47,970 nucleotides of DNA from JBFXDI01 sp050181295 (GCA_050181295.1 JBFXDI010000014.1:1-47970), one strand, 5' to 3'. Counted from the first letter of the stretch, positions 6,475-15,585 are shown. Made by a program: numbers and translations. Notes: generated by a model from the sequence alone, not told the origin.

Positions 6475-7860
6475 TCAAGCCCCTGGATGCGGGGATCGCG
6501 CGAGGCTGTGGACCAGCCAGTAGGCGGTGGCGGCGGCGAGGAAGCCGAAGAGCACCGAGCCCGCCGCGCTCCCGACGAGCACGCCCTCCGCGCCCGCGAG
6601 CAGGCCTCCGACATGGATGAAGGGAATGGTGCCGATTGTCGCGCGGCCCCAGCCTGCGATCGTGGACCAGTGCGGCCGGCCGAGATTGTTGAAGGCGGCC
6701 TGGGCCACGAACTGGGCGCCCGAGAAGCACCAGGTGACCGCGAGCCAGGTGCAGTAGAAGGTGACGAGCGCCGCGGCCTCGCCTTCGACGCGGAAGAGAT
6801 CCGGGATGACGTGCCGGAGCGCGAAGAGCACGGCGGAGGTGAGGAGCGTGTAGGCGCCCGCGAAGAGGAAGGCGTCGGTCAGGGACTGCTTCACGCGCTC
6901 CATGCGGCCCGCCCCAAAATTCTGGCCGATGATGGGGCCGACCGCGCCCGAGAGCGAGAAGACGATGCCGAAGGCGACAGGGATCAGCCGGTTGACGATG
7001 GTGGCGGCCGCGACCGCCTCGTCGCCATAATGCGCGATGACGCGCGTCATCCAGGCGACGGCGAAGGGGGTGGCGAGCTGCGTCATCACCGCGGCGGACG
7101 CGATGTTGAGGATGGGCTTGAGATCGTCCCTGAAGCCAACCCATGTGAAGGGCACGAGGAAGCGGTGATGACGCACGATGCCGAGCAGTCCGAAGACGAG
7201 GGAGGCGACCTCCGCGAAGATGATGGAAAGGGCGGCGCCCTGGATGGAGAGTCCGAACCCGAAGATGAAGAGGGGCGCCAGGCAGCCATCGACGACGGCG
7301 GCCGAGAGCGTGACGTGCATGGCGCGCACGGGATCGCCGATGCCCCGGAGCGAGAAGCTGCAGGCGATCGAGGCGGCGAGCAGCGGGAAGCTGACCGACA
7401 CGGTCCAGAAATAGAGTTTTGCAAGCGCGAGCGCCTCGCCATGCGCGCCGAGAAGCTTGAGCAGGGGTTCGGCGAAGAGCGCCATGCCGCCGCTGAGGAG
7501 GCTCGAGGTGGCGAACGCGAAGACGAGCGAGTTGGTGGCGAAGCGGCGCGCCGCCTCGACGTTGCCCGCGCCCATGTTGCGCGCGATGAGCGCCGCGGCG
7601 GCGACGCCCGTGCCGAGCGAGAAGGAGAGATTGATGAAGGAGAGCGCGCCGGCATAGCCGATGGCGGCGGTGATGGCGATATCGCCGAGCTGGCTCAGGA
7701 AGAAGAGGTTGAGGAGGTCGACCAGGAACACCGCCATGAGGCCGACGGCGCCGGTCAGCGTCATCACCAGCACATGGCGCTTGGTCGAGCCCGTGACGAA
7801 GCGCGCCTCGCGGGTGGCGGGCGCGCCTTCCCCGCTCGCTTTGGGCATCGTCTCCGTCAT
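6475..7860 (-). CDS. MATE family efflux transporter
   Basis: 461 residues, normal for the family, with about twelve hydrophobic segments in two similar halves. MATE pumps export cationic drugs or metabolites in exchange for Na+ or H+ across the inner membrane. Family-like segments include LVDLLNLFFLSQLG near the start, GTGVAAAALIARNMGAGN after helix 2, and its counterpart VGPIIGQNFGAGR in the second half. The ATG at 7860 was chosen over one 14 codons upstream because GGAG precedes it. Substrate unknown. It lies downstream of the TPR lipoprotein gene but is separated from it by a strong terminator, so it probably has its own promoter. Confidence 0.9.
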   Translation of the reverse strand: MTETMPKASGEGAPATREARFVTGSTKRHVLVMTLTGAVGLMAVFLVDLLNLFFLSQLGDIAITAAIGYAGALSFINLSFSLGTGVAAAALIARNMGAGNVEAARRFATNSLVFAFATSSLLSGGMALFAEPLLKLLGAHGEALALAKLYFWTVSVSFPLLAASIACSFSLRGIGDPVRAMHVTLSAAVVDGCLAPLFIFGFGLSIQGAALSIIFAEVASLVFGLLGIVRHHRFLVPFTWVGFRDDLKPILNIASAAVMTQLATPFAVAWMTRVIAHYGDEAVAAATIVNRLIPVAFGIVFSLSGAVGPIIGQNFGAGRMERVKQSLTDAFLFAGAYTLLTSAVLFALRHVIPDLFRVEGEAAALVTFYCTWLAVTWCFSGAQFVAQAAFNNLGRPHWSTIAGWGRATIGTIPFIHVGGLLAGAEGVLVGSAAGSVLFGFLAAATAYWLVHSLARSPHPGA

Positions 7861-7917
7861 GGAAGCTCCGATGGACGGCCCCCCGCCGGCAGGCTGTCGC
7901 ATGCGGCGCTTGCTCGG

Positions 7918-7946
7918 TCAAAAAGAAGGCCGGGTCAAGCCCGGCC
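7918..7946 (-). terminator. Rho-independent terminator after the TPR lipoprotein gene
   Basis: Read on the minus strand, GGCCGGG-cttga-CCCGGCC is followed at once by TTCTTTTTGA. It sits 22 bp after the stop of the TPR gene and before the MATE gene. Confidence 0.85.
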
Positions 7947-7968
7947 GCAGCCTCTGCTTCGAGAGAGG

Positions 7969-8772
7969 TCAGGTCTGCGGCTGCTCGGCCTGCAGCTTCT
8001 TCCAGGTGTTGGGCTGCGAGAGCATGCTCTGGAGGTAGGCCATGTTGGCCTCGACCTCGGCCGGCGGCAGGTCGCGGCTGGCGATCTCGCGCGCCTCGTC
8101 GAAGCGACCCTGGAGGCCGACCGAAAGCGCGAGGTTCTGGCGCAGGCGCGCCTGCCGGTCGGCGCCCGGCAGGCGGGTGGCGTTGCGGAAGGTCGATTCG
8201 GCCTGCTGCAGGTTTCCTTCGAGCATGTAGGACATGCCCATGTTGTTGAGGACCGAGAGCTGGTTCGGTTCGAGCTTGAGCGCGGTCTCGTAGGATTCCC
8301 GCGCCTGCGGATATTTGCCCTGCTGGTCGAGCGCCGAGCCCAGCGCCGAATAGACCCGCCAGTCCGCTTGGCCCTGCGCGATGGCGTTCCGGAGGTTGCG
8401 CTCGGCGTCGGTGCCGCGGCCGAAGGTCGCCAGCTCCTTGCCGTAATAGGCGAGGAACTCGGCATTCTCGGGATTGCGCTGCGCGACCTGGTCGAGCACC
8501 TTGAGCTGCTCGTCGTTCTGGCCGAGCGCGTCGAGGCCCTTCGCATAGGCGATGCCCAGCTCGACGTTGCCGGGGTTCTCGCGCCACTTCTTGCCGGCAA
8601 TGGCCGTCTGCCGGATCGAGGCATCGCCGGTCGAGGCGGTCGTGATCGGGTCGGACATGCTGGAGCGCGCCGTCTGGCAGCCGGAAAGGAGAAGCCCGAG
8701 CGCGGCCGCCGTGAGCAGCATGCGCAGGCTCGAGGAGCCGCTTCCCGGGCGAAGCGCTTGTGGATTGGACAT
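7969..8772 (-). CDS. Tetratricopeptide-repeat lipoprotein, TadD-like
   Basis: 267 residues. A lipoprotein signal ends in the lipobox LLLSGC with Cys32 as the probable acylated residue. TPR units follow from about residue 65 to 210, for example DWRVYSALGSALDQQGKYPQA and NQLSVLNNMGMSYMLEGN. TadD proteins of the Tad/Flp pilus machine have this layout, and isolated tadD-like genes away from a tad cluster are common in Hyphomicrobiales. No other tad gene is in the window, so a pilus role cannot be claimed. The ATG at 8772 is preceded by GGGGAG. It is divergent from the aminopeptidase gene across a 149-bp gap. Confidence 0.82.
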   Translation of the reverse strand: MSNPQALRPGSGSSSLRMLLTAAALGLLLSGCQTARSSMSDPITTASTGDASIRQTAIAGKKWRENPGNVELGIAYAKGLDALGQNDEQLKVLDQVAQRNPENAEFLAYYGKELATFGRGTDAERNLRNAIAQGQADWRVYSALGSALDQQGKYPQARESYETALKLEPNQLSVLNNMGMSYMLEGNLQQAESTFRNATRLPGADRQARLRQNLALSVGLQGRFDEAREIASRDLPPAEVEANMAYLQSMLSQPNTWKKLQAEQPQT

Positions 8773-8921
8773 CGAACGGCTCCCCTCGCTAGGCACGTTT
8801 GGGATTGGGAGCCGGATAATCGCGGGACAGACGTCAATAAACTGTTAACCATGCCGGTTGGCCGGGGGCTCCCGATGCCGTAAAGGCCGGGTCGGGACCA
8901 GAAGCGGGGAAAACTGCGGGA

Positions 8922-10316
8922 ATGATCGAATTCGAGAAGCTTCTCCTGCCGGTCGAGGCGGGACGGGAGGCGATCGGCATCCTGAACGTCGAGAAGGCCG
9001 GGCTGGAGGCGGCGCTGGCCTCGCTCGGGACGGAGCAGCGCGCCTGGGCGGAGCGGAACGGCTTTGCCGCCGACGCCGGCCAGTGGCTCATGCTGCCGGG
9101 ATCGGAGGGCAGGCCCGCGAAGGTGATCTTCGGGATGGGCAATGGCGGCGGGCGCGCCGAGGACCCGTTCCTGCCCGGAAAGCTCGCCCGCATGCTGCCC
9201 GAAGGCGACTATGCCTTCGAAGGCGCGCCGCGGCAGAAGGCGCGCCTCTGGGCGCTCGGATGGCTGCTCGAAGCCTATGACTTCGACCGCTACCGGATGG
9301 CGAAGCGGGCGCCCGCGCGGCTTGCGGCGCCGAAGGGCGTCTCGCGCGATGAAATCCTGCGGCTCGCAGGCGGCGTCCGCCTGGCCCGCGACCTCATCAA
9401 CACGCCCGCCTCCGACATGGGGCCGGATGAGCTCGAGGACGCGGCCCGCGCGCTTGGGCGTCGCCACCGGGCGCGGGTGCGCGCCGTGTCGGGGCCGCGG
9501 CTCGCCAAGCAGTTCCCGCTGATCGCGGCGGTGGGACGCGCAAGCCCGAGACGGCCGCGGCTGATCGACCTCGCCTGGGGCGACGAGCGCCGGCCCAAGG
9601 TGACGCTCGTGGGCAAGGGCGTGTGCTTCGACACGGGCGGGCTCGACATCAAGCCCTCCTCCGGCATGCTGCTCATGAAGAAGGACATGGGAGGCGCCGC
9701 GACCGTGCTCGGCCTCGCCTCGATGATCATGGACGCGAGGCTGAAGCTCAGGCTCCGCGTGCTCATCCCGGCGGTGGAGAACGCGATCGCGGGCGACGCC
9801 TTCCGGCCGGGCGACGTGCTGAGGAGCCGCAAGGGCCTGAGCGTCGAGATCGGCAACACCGACGCCGAGGGGCGGCTGGTGCTCGCCGACGCGCTGGCGC
9901 TCGCCGACGAGGAGGCGCCGGAGCTCCTGATCGACATGGCGACGCTGACGGGGGCGGCGCGGGTGGCGCTCGGTCCCGATCTCCCCGCCCTCTATACCGA
10001 CGACGACGGGCTCGCCGACGACATCCAGCGCTTCGGCGGACGCGAGAACGATCCCTGCTGGCGCCTGCCGCTGTGGCGACCCTATCACGCGCTCTTCGAC
10101 AGCAGGCTCGCGGACCTCAACAATGCCGGGAGCTCGGGCTTCGCGGGCTCGATCACCGCCGCCCTGTTCCTGCAGCGTTTCGTGGAGAAGGCGAAGGCCT
10201 GGGCGCATTTCGACATCTTCGCCTGGACGCCGACGGCAAAGCCCGGCCGGCCGATGGGAGGCGAAGCGCAGATGGCGCGCGCGCTCTTCGCGCTGCTTGA
10301 CGAGCGCTACGGCTGA
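8922..10316 (+). CDS. Leucyl aminopeptidase family (M17) metallopeptidase
   Basis: 464 residues. The catalytic C-terminal domain shows the M17 signature NTDAEGRL (residues 312-319, with the bicarbonate-binding Arg) and the metal-site stretch GKGVCFDTGGLDIKPSSG near residues 231-248 with its Lys and Asp ligands. The conserved KKDMGG follows. The N-terminal domain is divergent, as usual for PepB-like members. M17 enzymes release N-terminal residues from peptides in the cytoplasm, usually as hexamers with two Mn/Zn ions per subunit. Downstream on the same strand are a MarR regulator and an NlpC/P60 hydrolase, so a role in handling cell-wall peptides is possible. Confidence 0.92.
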   Translation: MIEFEKLLLPVEAGREAIGILNVEKAGLEAALASLGTEQRAWAERNGFAADAGQWLMLPGSEGRPAKVIFGMGNGGGRAEDPFLPGKLARMLPEGDYAFEGAPRQKARLWALGWLLEAYDFDRYRMAKRAPARLAAPKGVSRDEILRLAGGVRLARDLINTPASDMGPDELEDAARALGRRHRARVRAVSGPRLAKQFPLIAAVGRASPRRPRLIDLAWGDERRPKVTLVGKGVCFDTGGLDIKPSSGMLLMKKDMGGAATVLGLASMIMDARLKLRLRVLIPAVENAIAGDAFRPGDVLRSRKGLSVEIGNTDAEGRLVLADALALADEEAPELLIDMATLTGAARVALGPDLPALYTDDDGLADDIQRFGGRENDPCWRLPLWRPYHALFDSRLADLNNAGSSGFAGSITAALFLQRFVEKAKAWAHFDIFAWTPTAKPGRPMGGEAQMARALFALLDERYG

Positions 10317-10345
10317 CGGCCCCGCCAGCCGGCCGAATCAACTGC

Positions 10346-10374
10346 TTGTCACCTGCAGGACTTTCCGCTTAACT
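10346..10374 (+). promoter_or_regulatory. Candidate promoter of the MarR-NlpC/P60 pair
   Basis: TTGTCA (10346-10351) and TTAACT (10369-10374) are spaced by 17 bp in the gap after the aminopeptidase gene and 60 bp before the MarR ATG. Assigned by pattern only. Confidence 0.35.
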
Positions 10375-10434
10375 GATACGGGGCCGTAACGATCGCGGAA
10401 TAGCGGCAGCCGCGCGGGATGAGCGGGGCGAGAC

Positions 10435-10788
10435 ATGGGCGTCGAGTTGAGCGTTGCGCAGGCGCTGGGGCTTTGGCACGACGTGAACCTGCACATGGTG
10501 CGCGACGATGAGCCCGACCTTTCTGTGCGCCAGGTGGCGATCCTGCTTACGATCTACATGGAGGCGCCGCCTCACACTGTGAGGGGGCTCGCAAGGAAGC
10601 TCAACGTGACGAAGCCGGTGATCACGCGCGCGCTCGACTCCATGGGGCGGCTCGATCTCGTGAGCCGGCGGCGCGACGATGAGGACCGCCGCAACGTGCT
10701 TGTGCAGCGGACGGTGAAGGGCGCCCTCTATCTCGAGCGCCTCGCCGACACGATCCGCGAATATGGCCGCGCGGCGCCCCGCGCATGA
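10435..10788 (+). CDS. MarR family winged helix-turn-helix regulator
   Basis: 117 residues, short for the family because the dimerisation helices are trimmed. The winged helix is clear: LSVRQVAILLTIYMEAPPH, then the recognition-helix region VRGLARKLNVTKPVITRALD, and the wing with SRRRDDEDRRNVLV (the D-x-R-D/R-R wing motif of MarR). Its TGA overlaps the ATG of the NlpC/P60 gene (ATGA, 10785-10788), so the two are translationally coupled and it probably controls this small operon. The ligand is unknown. Confidence 0.85.
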   Translation: MGVELSVAQALGLWHDVNLHMVRDDEPDLSVRQVAILLTIYMEAPPHTVRGLARKLNVTKPVITRALDSMGRLDLVSRRRDDEDRRNVLVQRTVKGALYLERLADTIREYGRAAPRA

Positions 10789-11648
10789 GCCTCGATCCCC
10801 GTCTCAACGCCTTCCGACCGGATCTTGCGGATGCGCGTCTTGAGAAGCATGTCGCGGCCGAGCGCTTCGTCGATGGAGAGGCGCGGGAAATCGTCGCCGC
10901 GGCGACGGCGGTGCGCAAGGCGCCACGCGGCGACGCCGCCCGCCTGACGGAAGCGCTGCTCGGTGAAGCGGTGAACGTGTTCGAGCGCCAGGGCGATTGG
11001 GCCTGGGTGCAACTCGTGGCCGACGGCTATGTCGGCTATGTCGAGGCGGACGCCCTTGGCGAGGTGGGCCCGCAGGCGACGCACCGGATCGCCGTGCCGC
11101 TGACGCATCGCTATCCGGCCGCCGATCTCAAGTCCGAGCCCTCCTGGCCGGCTTATCTCGAGACGCGCGTGGCTGTGACGGGAGAGGACGGCCCGTGGTC
11201 GCGCCTGGCGGGCGGCGGCCATGTCTATAGCCGGCATCTCGCGCCGCTTAAGGTCCATGCGGCGGACTTCGTATCCGTCGCCGAAGGATTCCTCGGCGTG
11301 CCCTATCTCTGGGGCGGGAAAACCTTCGCGGGGCTCGACTGCTCGGGCCTCGTGCAGGTCGCGCTGGCCGCCGCCGGAGCGGCTGCGCCTCGCGACACCG
11401 ACATGCAGGAGAGGGCGCTGGGCGAGGCGCTTGCCGAGGGCACGAAACTGAAGCGCGGCGATCTCGTCTTCTGGAAGGGCCATGTCGGCATCATGCTCGA
11501 CGGCGCGCGGCTGCTGCATGCCAACGGCCATCACATGCAGGTCGTGATCGAGCCCCTGGCCGAGGCCCGCGCCCGCATCGCGGCGGCCGGCTTCCCGGTC
11601 ACGAGCATAAGGCGGCTCATCCTATTCGCGCGTCATGCCCGGCCTTGA
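10785..11648 (+). CDS. NlpC/P60 family peptidoglycan hydrolase with SH3b region
   Basis: 287 residues. An SH3b-like region (about residues 40-150) precedes a C-terminal NlpC/P60 cysteine-peptidase domain. The catalytic Cys186 is in GLDCSGLV, the His233 in GHVGIM, and the third polar residue is probably in NGHH (247-250). NlpC/P60 enzymes cut gamma-D-Glu-diaminopimelate bonds in stem peptides. No signal peptide is visible, so it may act in the cytoplasm on recycled muropeptides. The last codons and the stop fall inside a palindromic repeat (11632-11705), so the final residues (about ARHARP) are encoded by the repeat. The gene overlaps the MarR gene by 4 bp. Confidence 0.9.
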   Translation: MSLDPRLNAFRPDLADARLEKHVAAERFVDGEAREIVAAATAVRKAPRGDAARLTEALLGEAVNVFERQGDWAWVQLVADGYVGYVEADALGEVGPQATHRIAVPLTHRYPAADLKSEPSWPAYLETRVAVTGEDGPWSRLAGGGHVYSRHLAPLKVHAADFVSVAEGFLGVPYLWGGKTFAGLDCSGLVQVALAAAGAAAPRDTDMQERALGEALAEGTKLKRGDLVFWKGHVGIMLDGARLLHANGHHMQVVIEPLAEARARIAAAGFPVTSIRRLILFARHARP

Positions 11649-11705
11649 GCCGGGCATCCTTTAGGCCAGCGTGAAGAGGATTGCCGGGTCAAGCCCAGCA
11701 ATGAC
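11632..11705. repeat. Composite GTCAT...ATGAC repeat overlapping the NlpC/P60 stop
   Basis: GTCATGCCCGGC-cttga-GCCGGGCATCC forms the first hairpin and contains the TGA stop of the NlpC/P60 gene. A second, imperfect arm pair, GATTGCCGGGTCAAGCCCAG, ends in CAATGAC. It lies at a convergent junction with ghrA. Confidence 0.75.
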
Positions 11706-11748
11706 GAATGTTAGGAGAGCCGTCGGACTTGTGAGAGCGGCGGAGGAC

Positions 11749-11787
11749 GGATCCCGGACTGGACCTTCGGCCCATCCGGGATGACAG
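11749..11787. repeat. Single palindromic repeat unit
   Basis: GGATCCCGGACTGGACC-(ttc)-GGCCCATCCGGGATGACA is one half of the composite element. The same unit forms the right half of the element at 27239-27344. Confidence 0.7.
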
Positions 11788-11804
11788 GAAGAGAGACCGC
11801 TGCT

Positions 11805-12749
11805 TCAGTACCCCTTCCTGCGGTCGACCAGGTTCTCGAGCGGCTGGCCTTTCTCGAAACGCTCCATTTGGCGAACGATATTGCGGCAGATGGTGCTCGT
11901 ATCGGAGTCGGCCGCAAGATGCGGCGTGATCGTCACCTTGGGATGCCGCCAGAGGGGGCTCTCCTTCGGAAGCGGTTCGGTCTGGGCGACATCGAGGGTC
12001 ACGGCCAGGAGCTCGCCCTGATCGAGGGCCGCCAGGATGTCGGCCTCGACCTGGTGCTCGCCGCGGCCCGGATTGACGATGACGGGGCCGCCGAGCGGGC
12101 CGTCCTTGGCGAGCTTGCGGATGAGCGAGCGGTTGATGATGCCGCGCGTGCCGGGCGTCGCCGGCAGGAGGCAGACGAGGATGTCGGTGCGCTTCAGGAA
12201 GGGATCGAGCTCTTGCGCGCCCGCGAAGCATTCGACGTCGGGAATGGACTTCTTGCTCTGGCTCCAGCCCGCCACCTGAAAGCCCATCATGCGGAGCTTC
12301 CGCGCGGCGTCGGAACCGAGCGCGCCGAGGCCGAGAACGCCGACCCGCACCGCCGAGGCCGGCCACTGCGAGAACCAAGACCAGTCGGCGTTCCGCTGCA
12401 TCTCGTCGAGGCGCCGCTGCTGGCGGTGATGCATGAGCACGTGCTGCACCACGTATTCACTCATGCGCATGGTCATGTCCGGATCGACGATGCGCGCGAT
12501 CGGCACGTCCGGAAGCTCGGTGTCCTTGAGGATCGCATCGACGCCGGCGCCGAGCGAGAAGATCGCCTTGAGGTTCGGAAAGGTTTTCAAAGCGCCGGGC
12601 GTCGGGCGCCAGCACAGCGCGTATTCGATGTCGGCGCGCTCGCCGATCTCGTCCGGATAGAGGCGGGTGTCGCGGTTCCCGGCGACGGAGCGGAAGCCGT
12701 CCGCCCAGAGGTTCACGTCCCAGCCATTGATCAGCACTGCGACGGCCAT
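11805..12749 (-). CDS. ghrA: Glyoxylate/hydroxypyruvate reductase A (D-2-hydroxyacid dehydrogenase)
   Basis: 314 residues. The NAD(P)-binding domain shows VGVLGLGALGSDAARKL. The D-2-hydroxyacid dehydrogenase active site is present as Arg in NPGRG, Glu in DVAQTEPLP and His in ITPHLAA. The opening LINGWDVNLWADGFR and the GAGVDAIL loop are typical of GhrA. It reduces glyoxylate to glycolate and hydroxypyruvate to glycerate in the cytoplasm. Its ATG starts 2 bp after the yejF stop, so it is the last gene of the yej operon. Why a hydroxyacid reductase is coupled to peptide import is not clear. Confidence 0.88.
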   Translation of the reverse strand: MAVAVLINGWDVNLWADGFRSVAGNRDTRLYPDEIGERADIEYALCWRPTPGALKTFPNLKAIFSLGAGVDAILKDTELPDVPIARIVDPDMTMRMSEYVVQHVLMHHRQQRRLDEMQRNADWSWFSQWPASAVRVGVLGLGALGSDAARKLRMMGFQVAGWSQSKKSIPDVECFAGAQELDPFLKRTDILVCLLPATPGTRGIINRSLIRKLAKDGPLGGPVIVNPGRGEHQVEADILAALDQGELLAVTLDVAQTEPLPKESPLWRHPKVTITPHLAADSDTSTICRNIVRQMERFEKGQPLENLVDRRKGY

Positions 12750-12751
12750 GG

Positions 12752-14389
12752 CTACTGCCTCACCACGCCGGCGGGCGCCGTCTGGAGGTGCAGCGCAGCG
12801 GCAAGCAGCGCCTTGGTGTAATCCTCCTGGGGGCTCTCGAAGATCTGCTGCGCTGGACCTTGCTCCACGATGATACCGTTCCGCATGACTGCAACCTCGT
12901 TTGCCAAAGCGCGCACGACCTTGAGGTCGTGGCTGATGAAGAGATAGGCGAGCGTGTGGCGCGCCTGCAGCGCGCGCAGGAGATCGACGATCTGGGCCTG
13001 CACCGACATGTCGAGCGCGCTCGTGGGCTCGTCCAGCATGACGAACTTGGGCTCGAGCGCCATGGCGCGGGCGATGGCGATGCGCTGCCGCTGCCCGCCC
13101 GAGAACTCGTGCGGATAGCGGTCCATCACGGCGGGATCGATGCCCACTTCCTCGAGCGCCTTGGCGACGCGGGCCTCCCGCTCCTCGTGGCCGAGCTCCT
13201 TGTCGAGCACGAGGAGCCCTTCCTCCACGATCTGGCGCACCGAGAGGCGCGGGGAAAGCGAGCCGTAGGGGTCCTGGAAGACGACCTGCATCTCCTTGCG
13301 CAAGGGACGCATGGCCTTGGAGTTGAGGCCGTCGATCGGGCGGCCGAGATAGACGATGCGGCCTTCCGAGGAGATGAGCCGCAGAAGCGCGAGGCCGAGC
13401 GTGGTCTTGCCGGAGCCAGATTCCCCGACGACGCCCAGAGTCTGGCCCTGCCTGACGGCGACATCGACCCCGTCCACCGCCTTGATGTGCCCGACCACGC
13501 GGCGGAAGAAGCCGCGCTTGATCGGAAACCAGACCTTGAGGTTCTTGGCTTCCAGGACCACCGGCGCGGAAGCATCGGCGGCCGGCGGCTTGCCCTTGGG
13601 CTCGGCCTCGAGGAGTTGCCTGGTGTAGGCGTGCTGCGGAGCCTTGAAGACCTCCTCCGTCGCTCCCGCCTCGACGATCTTGCCCTGCCGCATGACCGCC
13701 ACCTTGTCCGCCATGCGGCGCACGATGCCGAGATCGTGCGTGATGAGGAGCATCGCCATGCCGAGCTCCTTCTGAAGCTTGCGAAGGAGCTCCAGGATCT
13801 GCGCCTGCACCGTCACATCGAGCGCCGTCGTCGGCTCGTCCGCGATCAGGAGGTCCGGATCGTTGGCGAGCGCCATGGCGATCATCACCCGCTGCCGCTG
13901 GCCGCCGGAAAGCTGATGCGGGAAGCTGTCGAGCCGCTGCTCGGGGTCGCGGATGCCGACCTTGCCGAGGAGCTCGATCGTGCGGGCGCGCGCCGCCTCG
14001 CCCGAGAGCTTGCCGTGCACGGTGAGGATTTCCCCGATCTGCCGCTCGACCGTGTGAAGCGGGTTGAGCGAGGTCATGGGCTCCTGGAACACCATCGTGA
14101 TGTCGTCGCCCCGCACGCGCCGGAGATCCTCCTCGTCGGAATCGAGAAGCTCCTCGCCGCGGAAGCGGATGGAGCCGGACGGGTGGTGGGCCGCGGGGTA
14201 GGGCAGGAGCTTGAGGATCGAGAGCGCGGTGACGGACTTGCCCGAGCCCGACTCCCCGACCAGCGCCAGCGTCTCGCCCTTGGCGATGTCGAAGGACACC
14301 TTGTCGACCGCAAGCGTGTCTTGTCCGCCCTGCCGGAAGGCGACGGAGAGGTCCTTCACCTGCAGCAGGGGCTCGGCCTTCCCGCTCAT
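12752..14389 (-). CDS. yejF: Peptide ABC transporter ATP-binding protein, double-domain
   Basis: 545 residues from the ATG at 14389, chosen because MSGKAEPLLQVKDLSVAFRQ aligns with the start of YejF. An upstream ATG at 14440, adjoining the yejE stop, would add 17 residues. Two fused ATPase domains are present. Each has a Walker A (GESGSGKSVTALS near residue 45 and GESGSGKTTLGLALL near residue 330), an LSGGQRQR or FSGGQRQR signature and a Walker B ending DEPT. Each ends in an oligopeptide-type extension. YejF energises uptake of peptides, including microcin C in enterobacteria and muropeptides in Agrobacterium-type systems. It is part of a five-gene importer read on the minus strand. Confidence 0.94.
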   Translation of the reverse strand: MSGKAEPLLQVKDLSVAFRQGGQDTLAVDKVSFDIAKGETLALVGESGSGKSVTALSILKLLPYPAAHHPSGSIRFRGEELLDSDEEDLRRVRGDDITMVFQEPMTSLNPLHTVERQIGEILTVHGKLSGEAARARTIELLGKVGIRDPEQRLDSFPHQLSGGQRQRVMIAMALANDPDLLIADEPTTALDVTVQAQILELLRKLQKELGMAMLLITHDLGIVRRMADKVAVMRQGKIVEAGATEEVFKAPQHAYTRQLLEAEPKGKPPAADASAPVVLEAKNLKVWFPIKRGFFRRVVGHIKAVDGVDVAVRQGQTLGVVGESGSGKTTLGLALLRLISSEGRIVYLGRPIDGLNSKAMRPLRKEMQVVFQDPYGSLSPRLSVRQIVEEGLLVLDKELGHEEREARVAKALEEVGIDPAVMDRYPHEFSGGQRQRIAIARAMALEPKFVMLDEPTSALDMSVQAQIVDLLRALQARHTLAYLFISHDLKVVRALANEVAVMRNGIIVEQGPAQQIFESPQEDYTKALLAAALHLQTAPAGVVRQ

Positions 14390-14440
14390 GTGGACGGCAT
14401 CCCCACGCTCTCTACCTTGCCCCGCCTCATGCCCGCTCAT

Positions 14441-15580
14441 CTACTGGAAAGTCTTGCGGGGATCGAAGGCGTCGCGCACCGCCTCGCCCATGAAGACGAG
14501 GAGGCTCAGCATGATCGAGACGACCGCGAAGCCGGTAAGGCCGAGCCAGGGCGCCTGCAGGTTGGCCTTGCCCTGCGACAGGAGCTCGCCGAGGGAGGCC
14601 GATCCCGGCGGCAGGCCAAAGCCCAGGAAGTCGAGCGCGGTAAGCGTGGTGACGGAAGCCGAGACGATGAAGGGCATGAAGGTGACGGTCGCCACCATGG
14701 CGTTGGGCAGAAGATGCTTGAACATGATCTTCCAGTCGGTGAGCCCGAGCGCGCGGGCGGCGCGCACATACTCGAAATTCCGTCCGCGGAGAAACTCCGC
14801 CCTGACCACGCCTACGAGCGCCGTCCAGGAGAAGAGCAGCATGATGCCGAGCAGCACCCAGAAGTTCGGCACCAGGAACGCCGAGAGGATGATGAGCAGA
14901 TAGAGGGTCGGGATGGAGCTCCAGATCTCGAGGATGCGCTGAAAGATGAGGTCGACCCAGCCCCCGAAATAGCCCTGCGAGGCGCCCGCCGCGACGCCGA
15001 TGATCGAGGAGAGCACGGTGAGGACGAGCCCGAACAGCACCGAGATGCGGAAGCCGTAGATGAGCCGCGCGATCACGTCGCGGCCCTGGTCGTCGGTGCC
15101 GAGCCAGTTGAGGTTTCCGACCCGGCAAGACGGATCGTTGACGCCTTCAGCATAGCGCGTGCAGGCTTCCTCCCAGCTCATGAGGAAGGCGGGCTTCGAG
15201 GGCGCGGGCGCCGGGATCTCCCGGTTGACGGCCCGGTAGTCGTAGCGGATGGGCGGCCAGACGGCCCAGCCGTGCTGCTTCAGCTCCTCGGTGATGAGGG
15301 GGTCGCGGAAGTCGGTGACGGCGTAGAAGCCGCCGAATTTTTCCTCCGGGTAGTCCTTGAAGATCGGGAACAGGAGCTCGCCCTTGTAGGAGGCTAGGAT
15401 CGGCCGGTCGTTGGCGATGAACTCCGATCCGAGGCTCGCGACGAAGAGGACGAGGAAGATCCAGCTCGACCAGTAGCCGCGCCGGTTGGCCTTGAAGAGC
15501 TGCCAGCGGCGGAGGTTGAGGCCGGTGAGCCAGGGGCGGCTTGCGGGGCGCGCGGGCGCTGCTGCGGCGACGTCCGACAT
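14441..15580 (-). CDS. yejE: Peptide ABC transporter permease
   Basis: 379 residues. An N-terminal membrane helix (WIFLVLFVASLGSEFIAN) is followed by a long periplasmic insert (about residues 60-150) typical of YejE, then the BPD_transp_1 permease core with the EAA-type loop near EYVRAARALGLTDWKI. It forms the transmembrane pore with YejB. The start is 5 bp after the yejB stop and its own stop touches the yejF region, so translation is likely coupled. Localisation is the inner membrane. Confidence 0.94.
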   Translation of the reverse strand: MSDVAAAAPARPASRPWLTGLNLRRWQLFKANRRGYWSSWIFLVLFVASLGSEFIANDRPILASYKGELLFPIFKDYPEEKFGGFYAVTDFRDPLITEELKQHGWAVWPPIRYDYRAVNREIPAPAPSKPAFLMSWEEACTRYAEGVNDPSCRVGNLNWLGTDDQGRDVIARLIYGFRISVLFGLVLTVLSSIIGVAAGASQGYFGGWVDLIFQRILEIWSSIPTLYLLIILSAFLVPNFWVLLGIMLLFSWTALVGVVRAEFLRGRNFEYVRAARALGLTDWKIMFKHLLPNAMVATVTFMPFIVSASVTTLTALDFLGFGLPPGSASLGELLSQGKANLQAPWLGLTGFAVVSIMLSLLVFMGEAVRDAFDPRKTFQ

Positions 15581-15585
15581 GAGCC

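Noticed and set aside
6197..8883. Frames of about 800 codons on both strands across the MATE and TPR genes.
   Set aside because: They cut across two well-supported genes and a terminator and have shadow-frame composition.
12788..15397. An 869-codon open frame on the plus strand opposite yejF and yejE.
   Set aside because: It is antisense to two clear transporter genes, its composition is Arg/Glu/Asp/His-rich in the way typical of reverse frames in GC-rich DNA, and it shows no domain.
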